From the NCBI RefSeq assembly GCF_009176705.1, contig NZ_AP021847.1:424501-488500 (forward strand): 64,000 nt of DNA, given 5' to 3'. Both the position numbers and the translations under genes were made by a program. The notes beneath the pieces are model-generated. The model made no database searches. It saw only the letters and a program-made list of their open reading frames with translations, and had not been told where the DNA came from. Shown piece after piece: positions 55,997 through 64,000 of the stretch (positions are counted from its first letter, which is position 1; each line of letters begins with the position of its first letter). The DNA is from Pseudoalteromonas sp. A25 (lineage in GTDB: Bacteria > Pseudomonadota > Gammaproteobacteria > Enterobacterales > Alteromonadaceae).

Positions 55997-56389
55997 CGTT
56001 GATCACCTAACAGGTTATGGCCACTTATGCATAATTATGGCTAGTATACATAACAAGGCATAAATGAACATAACCGCAGATGAACAAATTTATTCAAAAG
56101 TATGTTTAGTGAGTAGGCATTATACCAATTGCATTAAATTGGTGATCAGATATTGCGACAGATAAATGGCTTAGTAACAAGGCAAATATTTCGCTATGTA
56201 GTTATTCTACATGAGAAATATTTAACGCAGTTAATGAGTTATTTAGCGCGCTAGAATGATCAATGTATTAATAAAATTGGTATTACTACAACACCATGAA
56301 ATGTATTGCTTTTATGAGATAAAGTAGAGGGCTTTTATTTAAACGCAAGTCGCAAGCCCTATGACCAAGGGCTCGCGTGGCAAGAAGGA
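55997..56389. other. Intergenic with miniature element
   Basis: No gene. Most of it is the 162-bp element at 56122-56283; the flanks are AT-rich and hold the start region of the AAA+ gene and the 3' end of the hydrolase gene. Confidence 0.5.
56122..56283 (-). repeat. 162-bp miniature element, copy 3 (inverted to copy 1)
   Basis: Reverse complement of 4735-4896 with only two base differences. Ends ATACCAATT and AATTGGTAT. It keeps the internal ATGTAG/CTACAT hairpin. Near identity shows recent spread or gene conversion. Confidence 0.8.
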
Positions 56390-57238
56390 TCAAGTTTTGG
56401 TTTTTCCAACCATTTCATCGATGTGCTTGAGCACAATAAACGGGTCTGTTTTATCAAACAGATGAGAGGCATATTTCATCGTAACCGCATTTACATCACT
56501 GCTCATTGATTGAAACTTTTGCTGAGATTCGTTCCATGTGTTGGTAAACACATCAACATCATCATAACTCATGCCGGTAGTGAGCACCTCTACGTGTGGG
56601 ATCCCTCTAGAAAGTACCGTAACCGGGGTTGATTTATCCACCGTATAAATATCTGAGTGCTGAGAAGCTTCCACAAAGTCTTCCAAAGAGTGTTCGTCTC
56701 GCTCCCAATCAATAATCCACTTCATGATGCCCCAACCCTTTGCTGACATCTTACCTTTCATCTGCTCGTACCAAGACTCATGCACGGTATCAACAAGAAC
56801 AAGTCCTTTTACTTTGTCGGGGTTACGATGAGCAAAAGCACGCGCAATCAATCCCCCAAAAGAATGGGGAACAAGCACTAACTGCTTCATATTGGTTTTT
56901 TGTGTGAATAACTCAAGCTCTTTTGTTAATTCGAGCATCGTTCTCACTCTGGGTTTTGCAAATGTACTTCTACCCGTGCCGGCTCTATCGTAAAAGCATA
57001 AACGGTATCCTTTTGGTTGCGCATTATGAAACGTATTTTGGTACGTTCCATGAGCATCTAATCCCATTCCAGCGATAAGCAGCGCGGTTGTTTCTCCTTC
57101 CCCTTTACATAAATACGCCAGTTTGTTCTCGTTGACTTGTACATATTTATAGTCATGAGGATGCTCTGCGTTGTTTGCAAATGCAGTAACTGTGATAAAA
57201 GTAAGCCCTGTGAGTACTATTTTTGTTATTAGATTCAT
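56390..57238 (-). CDS. Exported alpha/beta hydrolase
   Basis: 282 residues; AGGGA five bases before ATG. Signal peptide (IVLTGLTFITVTAFA) cut near residue 21. Alpha/beta fold with oxyanion-hole region LLIAGMGLDAHGTY, catalytic elbow VPHSFGG (Ser126; Pro replaces the first Gly of GxSxG), FYDRAGTGRS, and a likely acid and His in DVDVFTNTWN and KYASHLFDK. Substrate unknown; esterase or lipase activity is the family default. The gene stands alone. Confidence 0.78.
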   Translation of the reverse strand: MNLITKIVLTGLTFITVTAFANNAEHPHDYKYVQVNENKLAYLCKGEGETTALLIAGMGLDAHGTYQNTFHNAQPKGYRLCFYDRAGTGRSTFAKPRVRTMLELTKELELFTQKTNMKQLVLVPHSFGGLIARAFAHRNPDKVKGLVLVDTVHESWYEQMKGKMSAKGWGIMKWIIDWERDEHSLEDFVEASQHSDIYTVDKSTPVTVLSRGIPHVEVLTTGMSYDDVDVFTNTWNESQQKFQSMSSDVNAVTMKYASHLFDKTDPFIVLKHIDEMVGKTKT

Positions 57239-57500
57239 TTTTTCCCTTGATTAATTATTGCCGACGACTGAATAACCAAACCAATCATATCCGCAGTAGA
57301 AAAAACAAGCAATCAATTTTCAGTATTTTCTGAAACTTTAAAACACCAAATTAGAGTAAAAACACCACAAAGTACCCAAAAAGTTAACAACCAAGTAAGT
57401 ATTTGCTACATTTTTGTTTGTTATTGCACATAAAGTCATAAAACTGTCATTTAATTACGCAATAATGCGCCCCACTTTTAATCAACCAAAAAATTTAACC

Positions 57501-57995
57501 ATGACACAACCACCGGTACTGCTCAGTTTTTCTGCTCGTGCTTTAGATGAACACGCTGAAGATCAAGCATGCCAGCACGCATTGCAGTACGATACGCTAA
57601 AGCTTGAATATCAAAGCTTAGGATTACCTTTTTTATGCGAACTGCCCTTTGATGCGCAACTTGGCGATGTGATTGCTTTGTACGCCACTTCTGTTCAGGC
57701 ACGATGCGCAAGTTTCAGTGCCGAAGCGCCATTAACCAAAGAAGCACTTGAAACGGGTCATCAAAGTTTGCAACTTAAAGGGCAAGGTGAGTCAGGAGAA
57801 TATATTGTGCAGTTAAGCCTCATTGGGCGTCATGGTATGGTTAAAAATTCAGTTGAGTATAACGCCTATATAAACAGCGCTGTAGAACAAGAAAATGTGA
57901 CGACAGACAAATCATCTGTGATGTCTAACTCTGTTGCATCAGCCTTAAAACGCCATACAACTAACCTTATGGCTTCGGTGCTTGCTATTTTTTGA
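57501..57995 (+). CDS. Unknown cytoplasmic protein, 164 aa
   Basis: Started at ATG 57501 because the mature-looking product (MTQPPVLLSF...) begins there; the longer frame from 57414 adds 29 low-complexity residues and there is no ribosome-binding site for either. The region LPFDAQLGDVIALYATSV and GQGESGEYIVQLSLIGRHG looks beta-rich, and the C-terminus is helical (SNSVASALKRHTTNLMASVLAIF). No motif or membrane segment is certain. No recognised family. Confidence 0.5.
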   Translation: MTQPPVLLSFSARALDEHAEDQACQHALQYDTLKLEYQSLGLPFLCELPFDAQLGDVIALYATSVQARCASFSAEAPLTKEALETGHQSLQLKGQGESGEYIVQLSLIGRHGMVKNSVEYNAYINSAVEQENVTTDKSSVMSNSVASALKRHTTNLMASVLAIF

Positions 57996-58119
57996 GTGCC
58001 CTCAGGTTTGAATAAGCTTTTTTGTACACGCCAGTGATGCGTAGTTCAACACAATAGCCGTACTACTCGGTTATCAATTGGCGATGAGCCGCAATTAAAC
58101 TCACCGCGCCATTAATTAC

Positions 58120-59310
58120 CTAGTCGGCGAAGCTCACTTTTCCCATAGTGATGTTAGGCACCTCACTCACTTGCTTGTTTGCGGGTGTACCTGCTAAACA
58201 CTCATTAGCAAGGATCGCAAATAGCACGGCTTCTTTTGCATCAGGGTGAATACCCAATACATCACTGTTTTTCAAGCTTACATGAGGAGCCAACTGCCGC
58301 TTTATCTGCTGCATCAACCATACGTTATGTACTCCGCCACCACTACAGTACACAGCGGTATCTGTTGATGACAACTCATTGATATATTTAGCGATAATAT
58401 TAGCTGACAACGCACTGAGTGTGGCCATCACATCCTGATGAGATAACTGTTGTGTTTGGCTAGTTGCTTGCGCTTGCTCCAACAAGGCCAAATTAAAAAT
58501 CTCAGGCCCCGTTGTTTTTGGCAGCTTAAGAGCAAAAAAGGGGGCATTAAGAAGCTCATTTAAAAGTAACTGATTAACCGCGCCTTGTCTGGCGACCTTT
58601 GCATCCTCATCAAAAGGCTTTGAAAAATGTAGTCGCATGTAGGCATCCATCAGCGTATTTCCTGGGCCAAGATCACTACATATCACATCGTTGATTTCAG
58701 CCCCCTTAGGCAAATATGTTAAATTTGCTATTCCGCCCATATTAAGCAAAATACGATTTTCGTCAGCGCTGGCAAAATAATAATAATCACCATACTGCGC
58801 AAGCGGTGCCCCTTCTCCGCCACCGGCAATATGCTTTTGACGAAAATCAGCAATTGTAGTGATACCCGTCGTAACAGCAATGTGATCAGCATCCGCAATT
58901 TGCAGTGTGGCATTACCAAACTCATTGTAAGCATGTTGGTGTTTAGGACTGTGATATATGGTTTGCCCATGGCTTGCTATAACATCAACCTCATCCGCGC
59001 TTACCTGCCAACGCGCCAAACATTGATTAATCAGTTGTCCATGATACTGCCCAAGCCATGCATTTAATAAAGTTAGATACTCAAGGTTAACAACTTGCTT
59101 AGCAAACACCTGTGTTATCTTGTCTTTTACCTCTTGCGGGTAATCACAAGTTGTGAATGCCTCAACAGTTACATCTGTATAACGCCCATGGCCACTGATA
59201 CGACATAATGCCACATCCAACCCATCTAAAGAGGTTCCGCTCATTAGTCCTATAATCAACCGCTCGGGTTTCGCTGCACTTAAATACAGTTTTTCGATAT
59301 GTGGATGCAT
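58120..59310 (-). CDS. anmK: Anhydro-N-acetylmuramic acid kinase
   Basis: 396 residues. The N-terminal motif GLMSGTSLDGLDVALC, then DVIASHGQTIYHSP and NIGGIANLTYLP-type phosphate-binding block (ILLNMGGIANLTYLPKG), DLGPGNTLMDAY and CSGGGVHNVWLM are all typical of AnmK, an ASKHA-fold kinase. It converts 1,6-anhydroMurNAc released from peptidoglycan turnover to MurNAc-6-phosphate, feeding cell-wall recycling. Length is near the usual 370-390. It is the last gene of a possible operon with recQ and the small secreted protein. Confidence 0.93.
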   Translation of the reverse strand: MHPHIEKLYLSAAKPERLIIGLMSGTSLDGLDVALCRISGHGRYTDVTVEAFTTCDYPQEVKDKITQVFAKQVVNLEYLTLLNAWLGQYHGQLINQCLARWQVSADEVDVIASHGQTIYHSPKHQHAYNEFGNATLQIADADHIAVTTGITTIADFRQKHIAGGGEGAPLAQYGDYYYFASADENRILLNMGGIANLTYLPKGAEINDVICSDLGPGNTLMDAYMRLHFSKPFDEDAKVARQGAVNQLLLNELLNAPFFALKLPKTTGPEIFNLALLEQAQATSQTQQLSHQDVMATLSALSANIIAKYINELSSTDTAVYCSGGGVHNVWLMQQIKRQLAPHVSLKNSDVLGIHPDAKEAVLFAILANECLAGTPANKQVSEVPNITMGKVSFAD

Positions 59311-59333
59311 GACTGATTCATTGCCTATCTTTT

Positions 59334-59741
59334 TTAATTATTAGAAGTATATACGTTAACTATTGGGTAATTATATCGGCCAAACTCTAGTGTGAGAGTA
59401 AGTGTATCATGGCCACCGACAGTATATTTATCAGCGCTCATCTTAGGCGCAACACGTTGCCCATCGGCAAACAAGGCCATAATATGCGGGCTCTCAAAAA
59501 AGCGATTACCACTACTGGTGTTTTTGATGGTAACCAAGGCTGCCCGCTCACCATCAGCACTGCTCATTGAAGCGTAAGCCTGTACTTTAAAGTCACTCTC
59601 TTTTGGGTATTTACGCTGGTCATTTGTAAAGGCATTACTTGGTATGTTGGTTAGCGTATTATCAAATGTATAAACCCGCTCTTGTGCTTGCACGTGAACG
59701 CTCATGAACAATAACACAACACATAAACACTTAGGTTTCAT
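59334..59741 (-). CDS. Small exported protein of unknown function, 135 aa
   Basis: A perfect Shine-Dalgarno AAGGAGGTGAG precedes ATG 59741. Signal peptide (CLCVVLLFMSVHVQA) with cleavage near residue 19. The mature domain is beta-rich (ALVTIKNTSSGNRFFESPHI, YTVGGHDTLTLTLEFGRYNYPI) and lacks cysteines; it resembles an Ig-like or immunoglobulin-fold accessory domain. It sits 23 bp before anmK and 62 bp after recQ, all on the minus strand. No family recognised. Confidence 0.6.
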   Translation of the reverse strand: MKPKCLCVVLLFMSVHVQAQERVYTFDNTLTNIPSNAFTNDQRKYPKESDFKVQAYASMSSADGERAALVTIKNTSSGNRFFESPHIMALFADGQRVAPKMSADKYTVGGHDTLTLTLEFGRYNYPIVNVYTSNN

Positions 59742-59803
59742 CTCACCTCCTTGGCCACTAAAATGCCAAACTCAATATGAATGGCTCATGAGCCAGTGCA
59801 TGG

Positions 59804-61759
59804 TCAATCAGTATCATGCACCAAAGCCAATTGCGCTACCTTATTAGTAATATCTAAAAAGCGATGCCCTTCACAGCATGCAAAGCCCGGTAGTTGCTTC
59901 AATTTATATTGAATAATAAATGGCGTAGTGACCCCCGCTAAAAATCGAATCACAGTATCTTTACTGGCAACTACTCCACCTTGGCGTAAATGTTTTTGTA
60001 GTGCAAATACATAGTTACGTAGTGTTTCATCATCTGGCATGCTTAATTCTTGGCTTCGCGTTAAGGTGGCAACTTGTCCACGGCAGACACTACAATGCCC
60101 GCATTGAGCTGGCACATTTTTATCATCAAAATAATACGCTAAATTGGCACTTAAACATCTATCGAGCTCAAAAAAGCGCAGCATAGCTGCAATACGCTTT
60201 AACTCTGCTTGCTCTTTTTCTTTAAAATAATTATATAGCGTGTCAACTAGCTCAGCTTGCCTTAGTTTATCTACATCTACTTGATAAACCTGAACCATGC
60301 GTTTGCTTTCCAGCTCAATGAGTCCCTGTTGATGTAAATAGTCTAGCGCAGCCACAGCGCGTTGCCGGTCTGCACCTGAGCGAACCAGCGATTGCATATC
60401 CACACTTCCCCATACCTTTTTAAACTGCGTATGAGCAAAAATTTGCTCTAAAAACGAAGCTCTAGCAGGGTCAAACTGGCTCAGTAGTTTTGACTCACTG
60501 GTAATAAACTTAAATCTAAAGTCGGCATAATAAGAGTATTTAGCACTGATCGCTGCGAGTATTTCAAGCTGAACCAATAACGTTTTTAAAGCCAATATAC
60601 GTATATTACTGGCTTTAGATAATGGCAGCTCTTGCAACTCCCACTTGCCATTCACCTGCTCTTGCAGGCATTGCGATATCACCGTTTCAATACCTCGGCG
60701 TTCTGGCGTATCGCCATAAACAAAGTTTTCAACGGTTGCCACGCCATCTAAATTTGCTAACACCGTGCAGTAAGCTTGTTCACCATCTCTGCCAGCACGA
60801 CCAATTTCTTGACTATAGTTTTCAATTGATTTGGGTAAATCGTGATGTATTACATAGCGAATATCCGATTTATCGACTCCCATACCAAACGCTATCGTTG
60901 CCACCACAACTTGAATATCGTTGCTCATAAACTGCTGCTGTACATTGGCGCGCACTTCATCTTTTAAGCCAGCATGATAGGGTGCTGCTTTAACACCCGC
61001 CGCTTGCAATTGCTTTGCAACCTGCTCAGCTTGTTGCTGCAATGTCACATACACAATACCCGCTCCGTGATAACCGCGTATCAATTGCAAAAGGGTCTGT
61101 AGCTTGTCGCTTTCAGTAACGCTTAGCACCGATAAGTCTAAATTAGGTCGATAAAACCCTGTCTGCACGATATGCTCAGGCAAAATATCAAACCGCTTAG
61201 CCATATCAAACTTCACTTTTTTGGTTGCTGTTGCAGTTAGCAGCAATACCAAAGGAATGTTTAATTCACGCCGATAATCTGGCAGCTTTAAATAGTCGGG
61301 CCTAAAGTTATGCCCCCACTCTGAAATACAATGGGCTTCATCCACCACCATCATAGATACATTAACTTGCTTGATAAATTCACGAAAACGCTCATTTTTG
61401 AACCGCTCAACAGATACCATCAATATTTTAATGTCTCCGCTACTCACTCCCTGCATCACTGCTTGGCTCTGTTCATTAGATTGACTGGAATCTAATGTGG
61501 CAGCATGAATGTTTTTGCCTTTTAAAAATATGACCTGATCATGCATCAAAGCAAGCAAAGGTGAGACAACCAATGTTAAATGTGGAAGATGGAGCGCTGT
61601 TAATTGATAGCACAACGATTTTCCTGAGCCAGTTGGAAAAATAGCAAGCGAGGAATGACCAGCCAATAGCTGAGAAATAGTTTGCGATTGTCCTGGTCGA
61701 AAACTGGCAAAACCAAAATGTTGCGATAAGCTTTCTAACAACTGCTGTCCATGCTGCAT
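59804..61759 (-). CDS. recQ: RecQ-family ATP-dependent DNA helicase
   Basis: 651 residues from ATG 61759, which has AAGG eight bases upstream; the ATG at 61804 adds 15 residues and lacks such a site. Helicase motif 0 (FGFASFRPGQSQTI), Walker A FPTGSGKSLCYQL, DEAH box VVDEAHCISEWGHNFRPDY, motif IV/V/VI regions and IGRAGRDGEQ (arginine finger) are present. The RQC zinc-binding cysteines appear as RCLSANLAYYF...CGHCSVCRG. It unwinds DNA 3'-5' in recombination and replication restart. No HRDC domain is clear at the C-terminus, so it is a shorter RecQ than the E. coli one. Confidence 0.85.
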   Translation of the reverse strand: MQHGQQLLESLSQHFGFASFRPGQSQTISQLLAGHSSLAIFPTGSGKSLCYQLTALHLPHLTLVVSPLLALMHDQVIFLKGKNIHAATLDSSQSNEQSQAVMQGVSSGDIKILMVSVERFKNERFREFIKQVNVSMMVVDEAHCISEWGHNFRPDYLKLPDYRRELNIPLVLLLTATATKKVKFDMAKRFDILPEHIVQTGFYRPNLDLSVLSVTESDKLQTLLQLIRGYHGAGIVYVTLQQQAEQVAKQLQAAGVKAAPYHAGLKDEVRANVQQQFMSNDIQVVVATIAFGMGVDKSDIRYVIHHDLPKSIENYSQEIGRAGRDGEQAYCTVLANLDGVATVENFVYGDTPERRGIETVISQCLQEQVNGKWELQELPLSKASNIRILALKTLLVQLEILAAISAKYSYYADFRFKFITSESKLLSQFDPARASFLEQIFAHTQFKKVWGSVDMQSLVRSGADRQRAVAALDYLHQQGLIELESKRMVQVYQVDVDKLRQAELVDTLYNYFKEKEQAELKRIAAMLRFFELDRCLSANLAYYFDDKNVPAQCGHCSVCRGQVATLTRSQELSMPDDETLRNYVFALQKHLRQGGVVASKDTVIRFLAGVTTPFIIQYKLKQLPGFACCEGHRFLDITNKVAQLALVHDTD

Positions 61760-61885
61760 GTGGGAGGCCTTAAGTGGTGTAGTTACGTGACTTAAAAGTA
61801 TCATATTTTGTGTTTAGCATTAACGAAAATACGCGAGTTATTGTGCGTTTTAGCAATCTATCCCTGTGTATAAGAGGAGAAAACC

Positions 61886-63403
61886 GTGTCAAACCCTTCC
61901 ACCCCTTCCCTATTAGTTTTCAGTTTTGACGGTACAGGTAGCGAACCTCGGGATGCACAGCAGTACAGTGCAGAGCAATTTAAAGAAGACTGTGAAATTA
62001 GCAATGTGCTTAAATTACATTTGCTATTAGGTGGGCGAATACACCCAGAAGCAACCAGCCACTTTGCTAGTCAAAAATGTTTCTATTATAGCGGCATTGG
62101 TAATCAAGGCAGTGCGGTCAAAAAAATACTTAACCAAATACTCGCGCCACAAAGTAGTGACGTGGCCAGCATTTTGTCTCAAGCCATGCGAGATTTCGAA
62201 GCGCAATATCAAACTGGCGACCAAGTATTGCTTATTGGCTTTAGTCGCGGGGCTGCACTTGCCAGACGGTTTGCTAAATGCTTAGAAAAGCACATCAATA
62301 ACAATGTGTTTTTATGTGTGTTTGATACCATTGCATCTATTGGTTTTAGTAAAATAACCAAAGCCACTTGTGGCACAGAACACGTCATATTTGCCGATCA
62401 TGACGCCGCTAACAACGTTAGTGCCGCCCTTCACTGTGTCAGCCTTGATGATAAAAGAAGAGCCTTTGAAGCCACATTGTTTAACCATGCACCACATATT
62501 CACGAATTATGGTTTGCGGGGAGCCACTCTGACATTGGCGGAGGGTTTTATCGCAGTGGCTTGTCGGATATTTGCTTGCGCTATACATTGGAGTGGTTGC
62601 AAGTTCAACCGATAAATATCAATCTGCTTACTCGTGAGCAAATTAATTATTCTGGGCTGTTACCGCATGACGGCGCACTGTTAATAGATGCTGACGATTT
62701 AGCTATCACCCCTGATCCCCTGGCACCAAGTCACCAACACGATTACTTTTGGGGTAATGTTAACTTTAAGGCCACCAACCGGCTGTGTGTTGTGATGCAA
62801 AACAACCAAGTCAGTGACATCCCTCCCCTCATTCACCATAGTGTGGCCAAACGAATTTACAACAGCAGCAGCTATCGTCCAGAATCTCTCAAAGGCACCT
62901 TACATCGCTTGGAGTACGCAAGTGGCGAACAACTAGAGTGCACTGGAATTACCCCCCATATTGAGTTGCCGACTCAACAGCTCAATATTTTGCAGGTTGG
63001 TGAAAAAGTGCAAATCAAAGTATTTGCCTGTGAGGCGTATAACCATACAGGGCTTTGGCTAGAAAAAGGGGCAACATATCGTATTAACCCAATCACATCA
63101 CAAGTATGGTTTGATAAAGACACACAAGTTACAGCCAGTGGTTGGCAGCGTGGTAATCGCACGGTTGGGGTTAAACAGCTTCCCATCGAAATGATGGAAC
63201 CTTATAAACGCTTACCTGGACGCCCATGGTTTTCACTGGTTGGCTGCATAAACGCAGACGATAGTTTTGCTTTTTCACTTAATGGTGGGGGTGATATCAA
63301 GGTGAATCAACATGGCGAGTTTACGCCTTTTGCAAATGACATAAATTGCGATTATGGCTTAAACCGCGGTGCAATTGAGTTAGAAGTGGTTCGCTTGGGA
63401 TAG
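61886..63403 (+). CDS. DUF2235 lipase, Tle1-like (T6SS phospholipase effector family)
   Basis: 505 residues from GTG 61886, with GAGGAG six bases upstream. The N-terminal motif VFSFDGTGSEPRD, the elbow LLIGFSRGAALARRF (Ser120) and WFAGSHSDIGGGF are the three blocks of DUF2235 alpha/beta hydrolases, the Tle1 family of type VI phospholipase A effectors. An acid in the GSHSDIGGG block and a His probably complete the triad. The C-terminal third is beta-rich. No VgrG, adaptor or immunity lipoprotein is adjacent. It converges on the next gene with a 24-bp overlap. Confidence 0.75.
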   Translation: MSNPSTPSLLVFSFDGTGSEPRDAQQYSAEQFKEDCEISNVLKLHLLLGGRIHPEATSHFASQKCFYYSGIGNQGSAVKKILNQILAPQSSDVASILSQAMRDFEAQYQTGDQVLLIGFSRGAALARRFAKCLEKHINNNVFLCVFDTIASIGFSKITKATCGTEHVIFADHDAANNVSAALHCVSLDDKRRAFEATLFNHAPHIHELWFAGSHSDIGGGFYRSGLSDICLRYTLEWLQVQPININLLTREQINYSGLLPHDGALLIDADDLAITPDPLAPSHQHDYFWGNVNFKATNRLCVVMQNNQVSDIPPLIHHSVAKRIYNSSSYRPESLKGTLHRLEYASGEQLECTGITPHIELPTQQLNILQVGEKVQIKVFACEAYNHTGLWLEKGATYRINPITSQVWFDKDTQVTASGWQRGNRTVGVKQLPIEMMEPYKRLPGRPWFSLVGCINADDSFAFSLNGGGDIKVNQHGEFTPFANDINCDYGLNRGAIELEVVRLG

Positions 63404-64000
63404 TGAATCTGGTAATTTGCTCAGGTACTTTGCCTCAATTCTCTTTAATTGGTTATCGGTTGCACTAATTGCCCTATTTATTTGGGCAATTTGCTCCACA
63501 CTGAAAGCACTTTTGTTAAGCATAAAATGGATCCCATTATCGTGAACGACATATGGATGGATACGCAATTTATCATAACCTAATTGATGCTTATAATAGA
63601 CACCACTTGCTTCATCCTCTATTAAAAAGTCAACTCGGCCTCGGCGTACCAATTCCATGCGTTGTGACAAACTCGCAACCTCAAAATAGTTATTCTTAAA
63701 TTGATCAACTTTCAGTATGCTGGCCAACTCCTGTCCATAGTAAGCTCCGGGGTTGGCAGTAAATAGATATCCCCTTTCAAATAGCTGCGACAAACTCTTT
63801 ACATCATCCATGGTTGAAAGCGTAAAAAGGCGCATTCTTTCTCGCCTGTATTGCGCACTAAAATAAGCTATTTTTGCTCTTTGCTCGTTGTAACTTGCTG
63901 ATGGAAGAATATCAATAAACCCTCTTTCTAATTCCGTGATCCCCCGTGCAGAAGAAGGCAACCTAACAAAGTTAACGCACAACCCCGCTTTATTGAAGAT
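63380..64000 (-). CDS. Periplasmic solute-binding protein (SBP_bac_3-like), N-terminus outside window
   Basis: The frame is open to base 64000 (IFNKAGLCVNFVRLP), so the N-terminus with its signal peptide is missing; 206 residues are seen. The pattern FIDILPSASYNEQRAKIAYFS and LVRRGRVDFLIEDEASGVYY fits the class 3 amino-acid-type solute-binding fold (usually YxDG and GxVDaxxxd motifs). It ends 24 bp inside the convergent DUF2235 gene. In marine bacteria such proteins often stand alone or feed sensor kinases; no transporter gene is visible here. Confidence 0.7.
   Translation of the reverse strand: MFNKAGLCVNFVRLPSSARGITELERGFIDILPSASYNEQRAKIAYFSAQYRRERMRLFTLSTMDDVKSLSQLFERGYLFTANPGAYYGQELASILKVDQFKNNYFEVASLSQRMELVRRGRVDFLIEDEASGVYYKHQLGYDKLRIHPYVVHDNGIHFMLNKSAFSVEQIAQINRAISATDNQLKRIEAKYLSKLPDSLSQANHF

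Overview
The window looks like chromosomal DNA of a marine gammaproteobacterium, most likely Pseudoalteromonas or a close relative. I infer this from the glrK-qseG-glrR cluster, the REP-type transposase family, the ATACCAAT-ended miniature elements, the two Cache-type chemoreceptors, the many secreted or lipoprotein genes, and the moderate-to-low G+C. No rRNA, tRNA, CRISPR array or prophage was seen.

Layout. 1-3.4 kb is a tightly coupled run of four genes: the tail of a TPR-like protein, a secreted haem-motif protein and two unknowns. 3.7-5.7 kb holds a small outer-membrane protein, a short R-body (Reb)-like gene and three exported EF-hand proteins. 6.0-9.3 kb is a sensor kinase, lipoprotein and sigma-54 activator operon (GlrK/QseE, QseG, GlrR/QseF type). 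9.6-20.7 kb carries a chemoreceptor, a DUF4153-type membrane protein, an MFS transporter, a penicillin-binding-protein-like lipoprotein and a leucine-rich-repeat lipoprotein.

20.7-39.3 kb is the accessory heart of the window. It contains a 3382-residue secreted SpvB/Rhs toxin-like protein with a candidate membrane-acting C-terminus and a small membrane protein as candidate immunity partner. Three paralogous secreted proteins lie upstream of it. Downstream is a displaced second Rhs tail, embedded in an array of 71-bp repeats that are the right ends of a REP-type (Y1/HUH) transposase element. Two full-length transposase copies and several remnants are present.

37.2-45.0 kb holds an ArsR regulator and ArsP-like permease module present twice as direct repeats 5177 bp apart. 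The first permease copy ends at a transposase element. The second is intact and followed by a metallocarboxypeptidase gene. Cysteine-rich segments recur in all three proteins. Between the copies lie a LamG-domain secreted protein and a small secreted protein.

45-64 kb is mostly single-copy genes: a DJ-1/PfpI protein, a chemoreceptor, a gene split in two overlapping frames at a U UUA AAC slippery site, an amine oxidase, a dicarboxylate/amino-acid symporter, an AAA+ ATPase, an alpha/beta hydrolase, AnmK, RecQ, a Tle1-like DUF2235 lipase and a partial solute-binding protein. Three 162-bp miniature elements with a covarying internal hairpin are scattered through the window.

The best candidates for new biology are the Rhs-tail and repeat region, the possible programmed frameshift near 50.88 kb, and the cysteine-rich ArsR-ArsP-carboxypeptidase operon. 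Functional calls rest on recognising motifs by eye. No database search was run.
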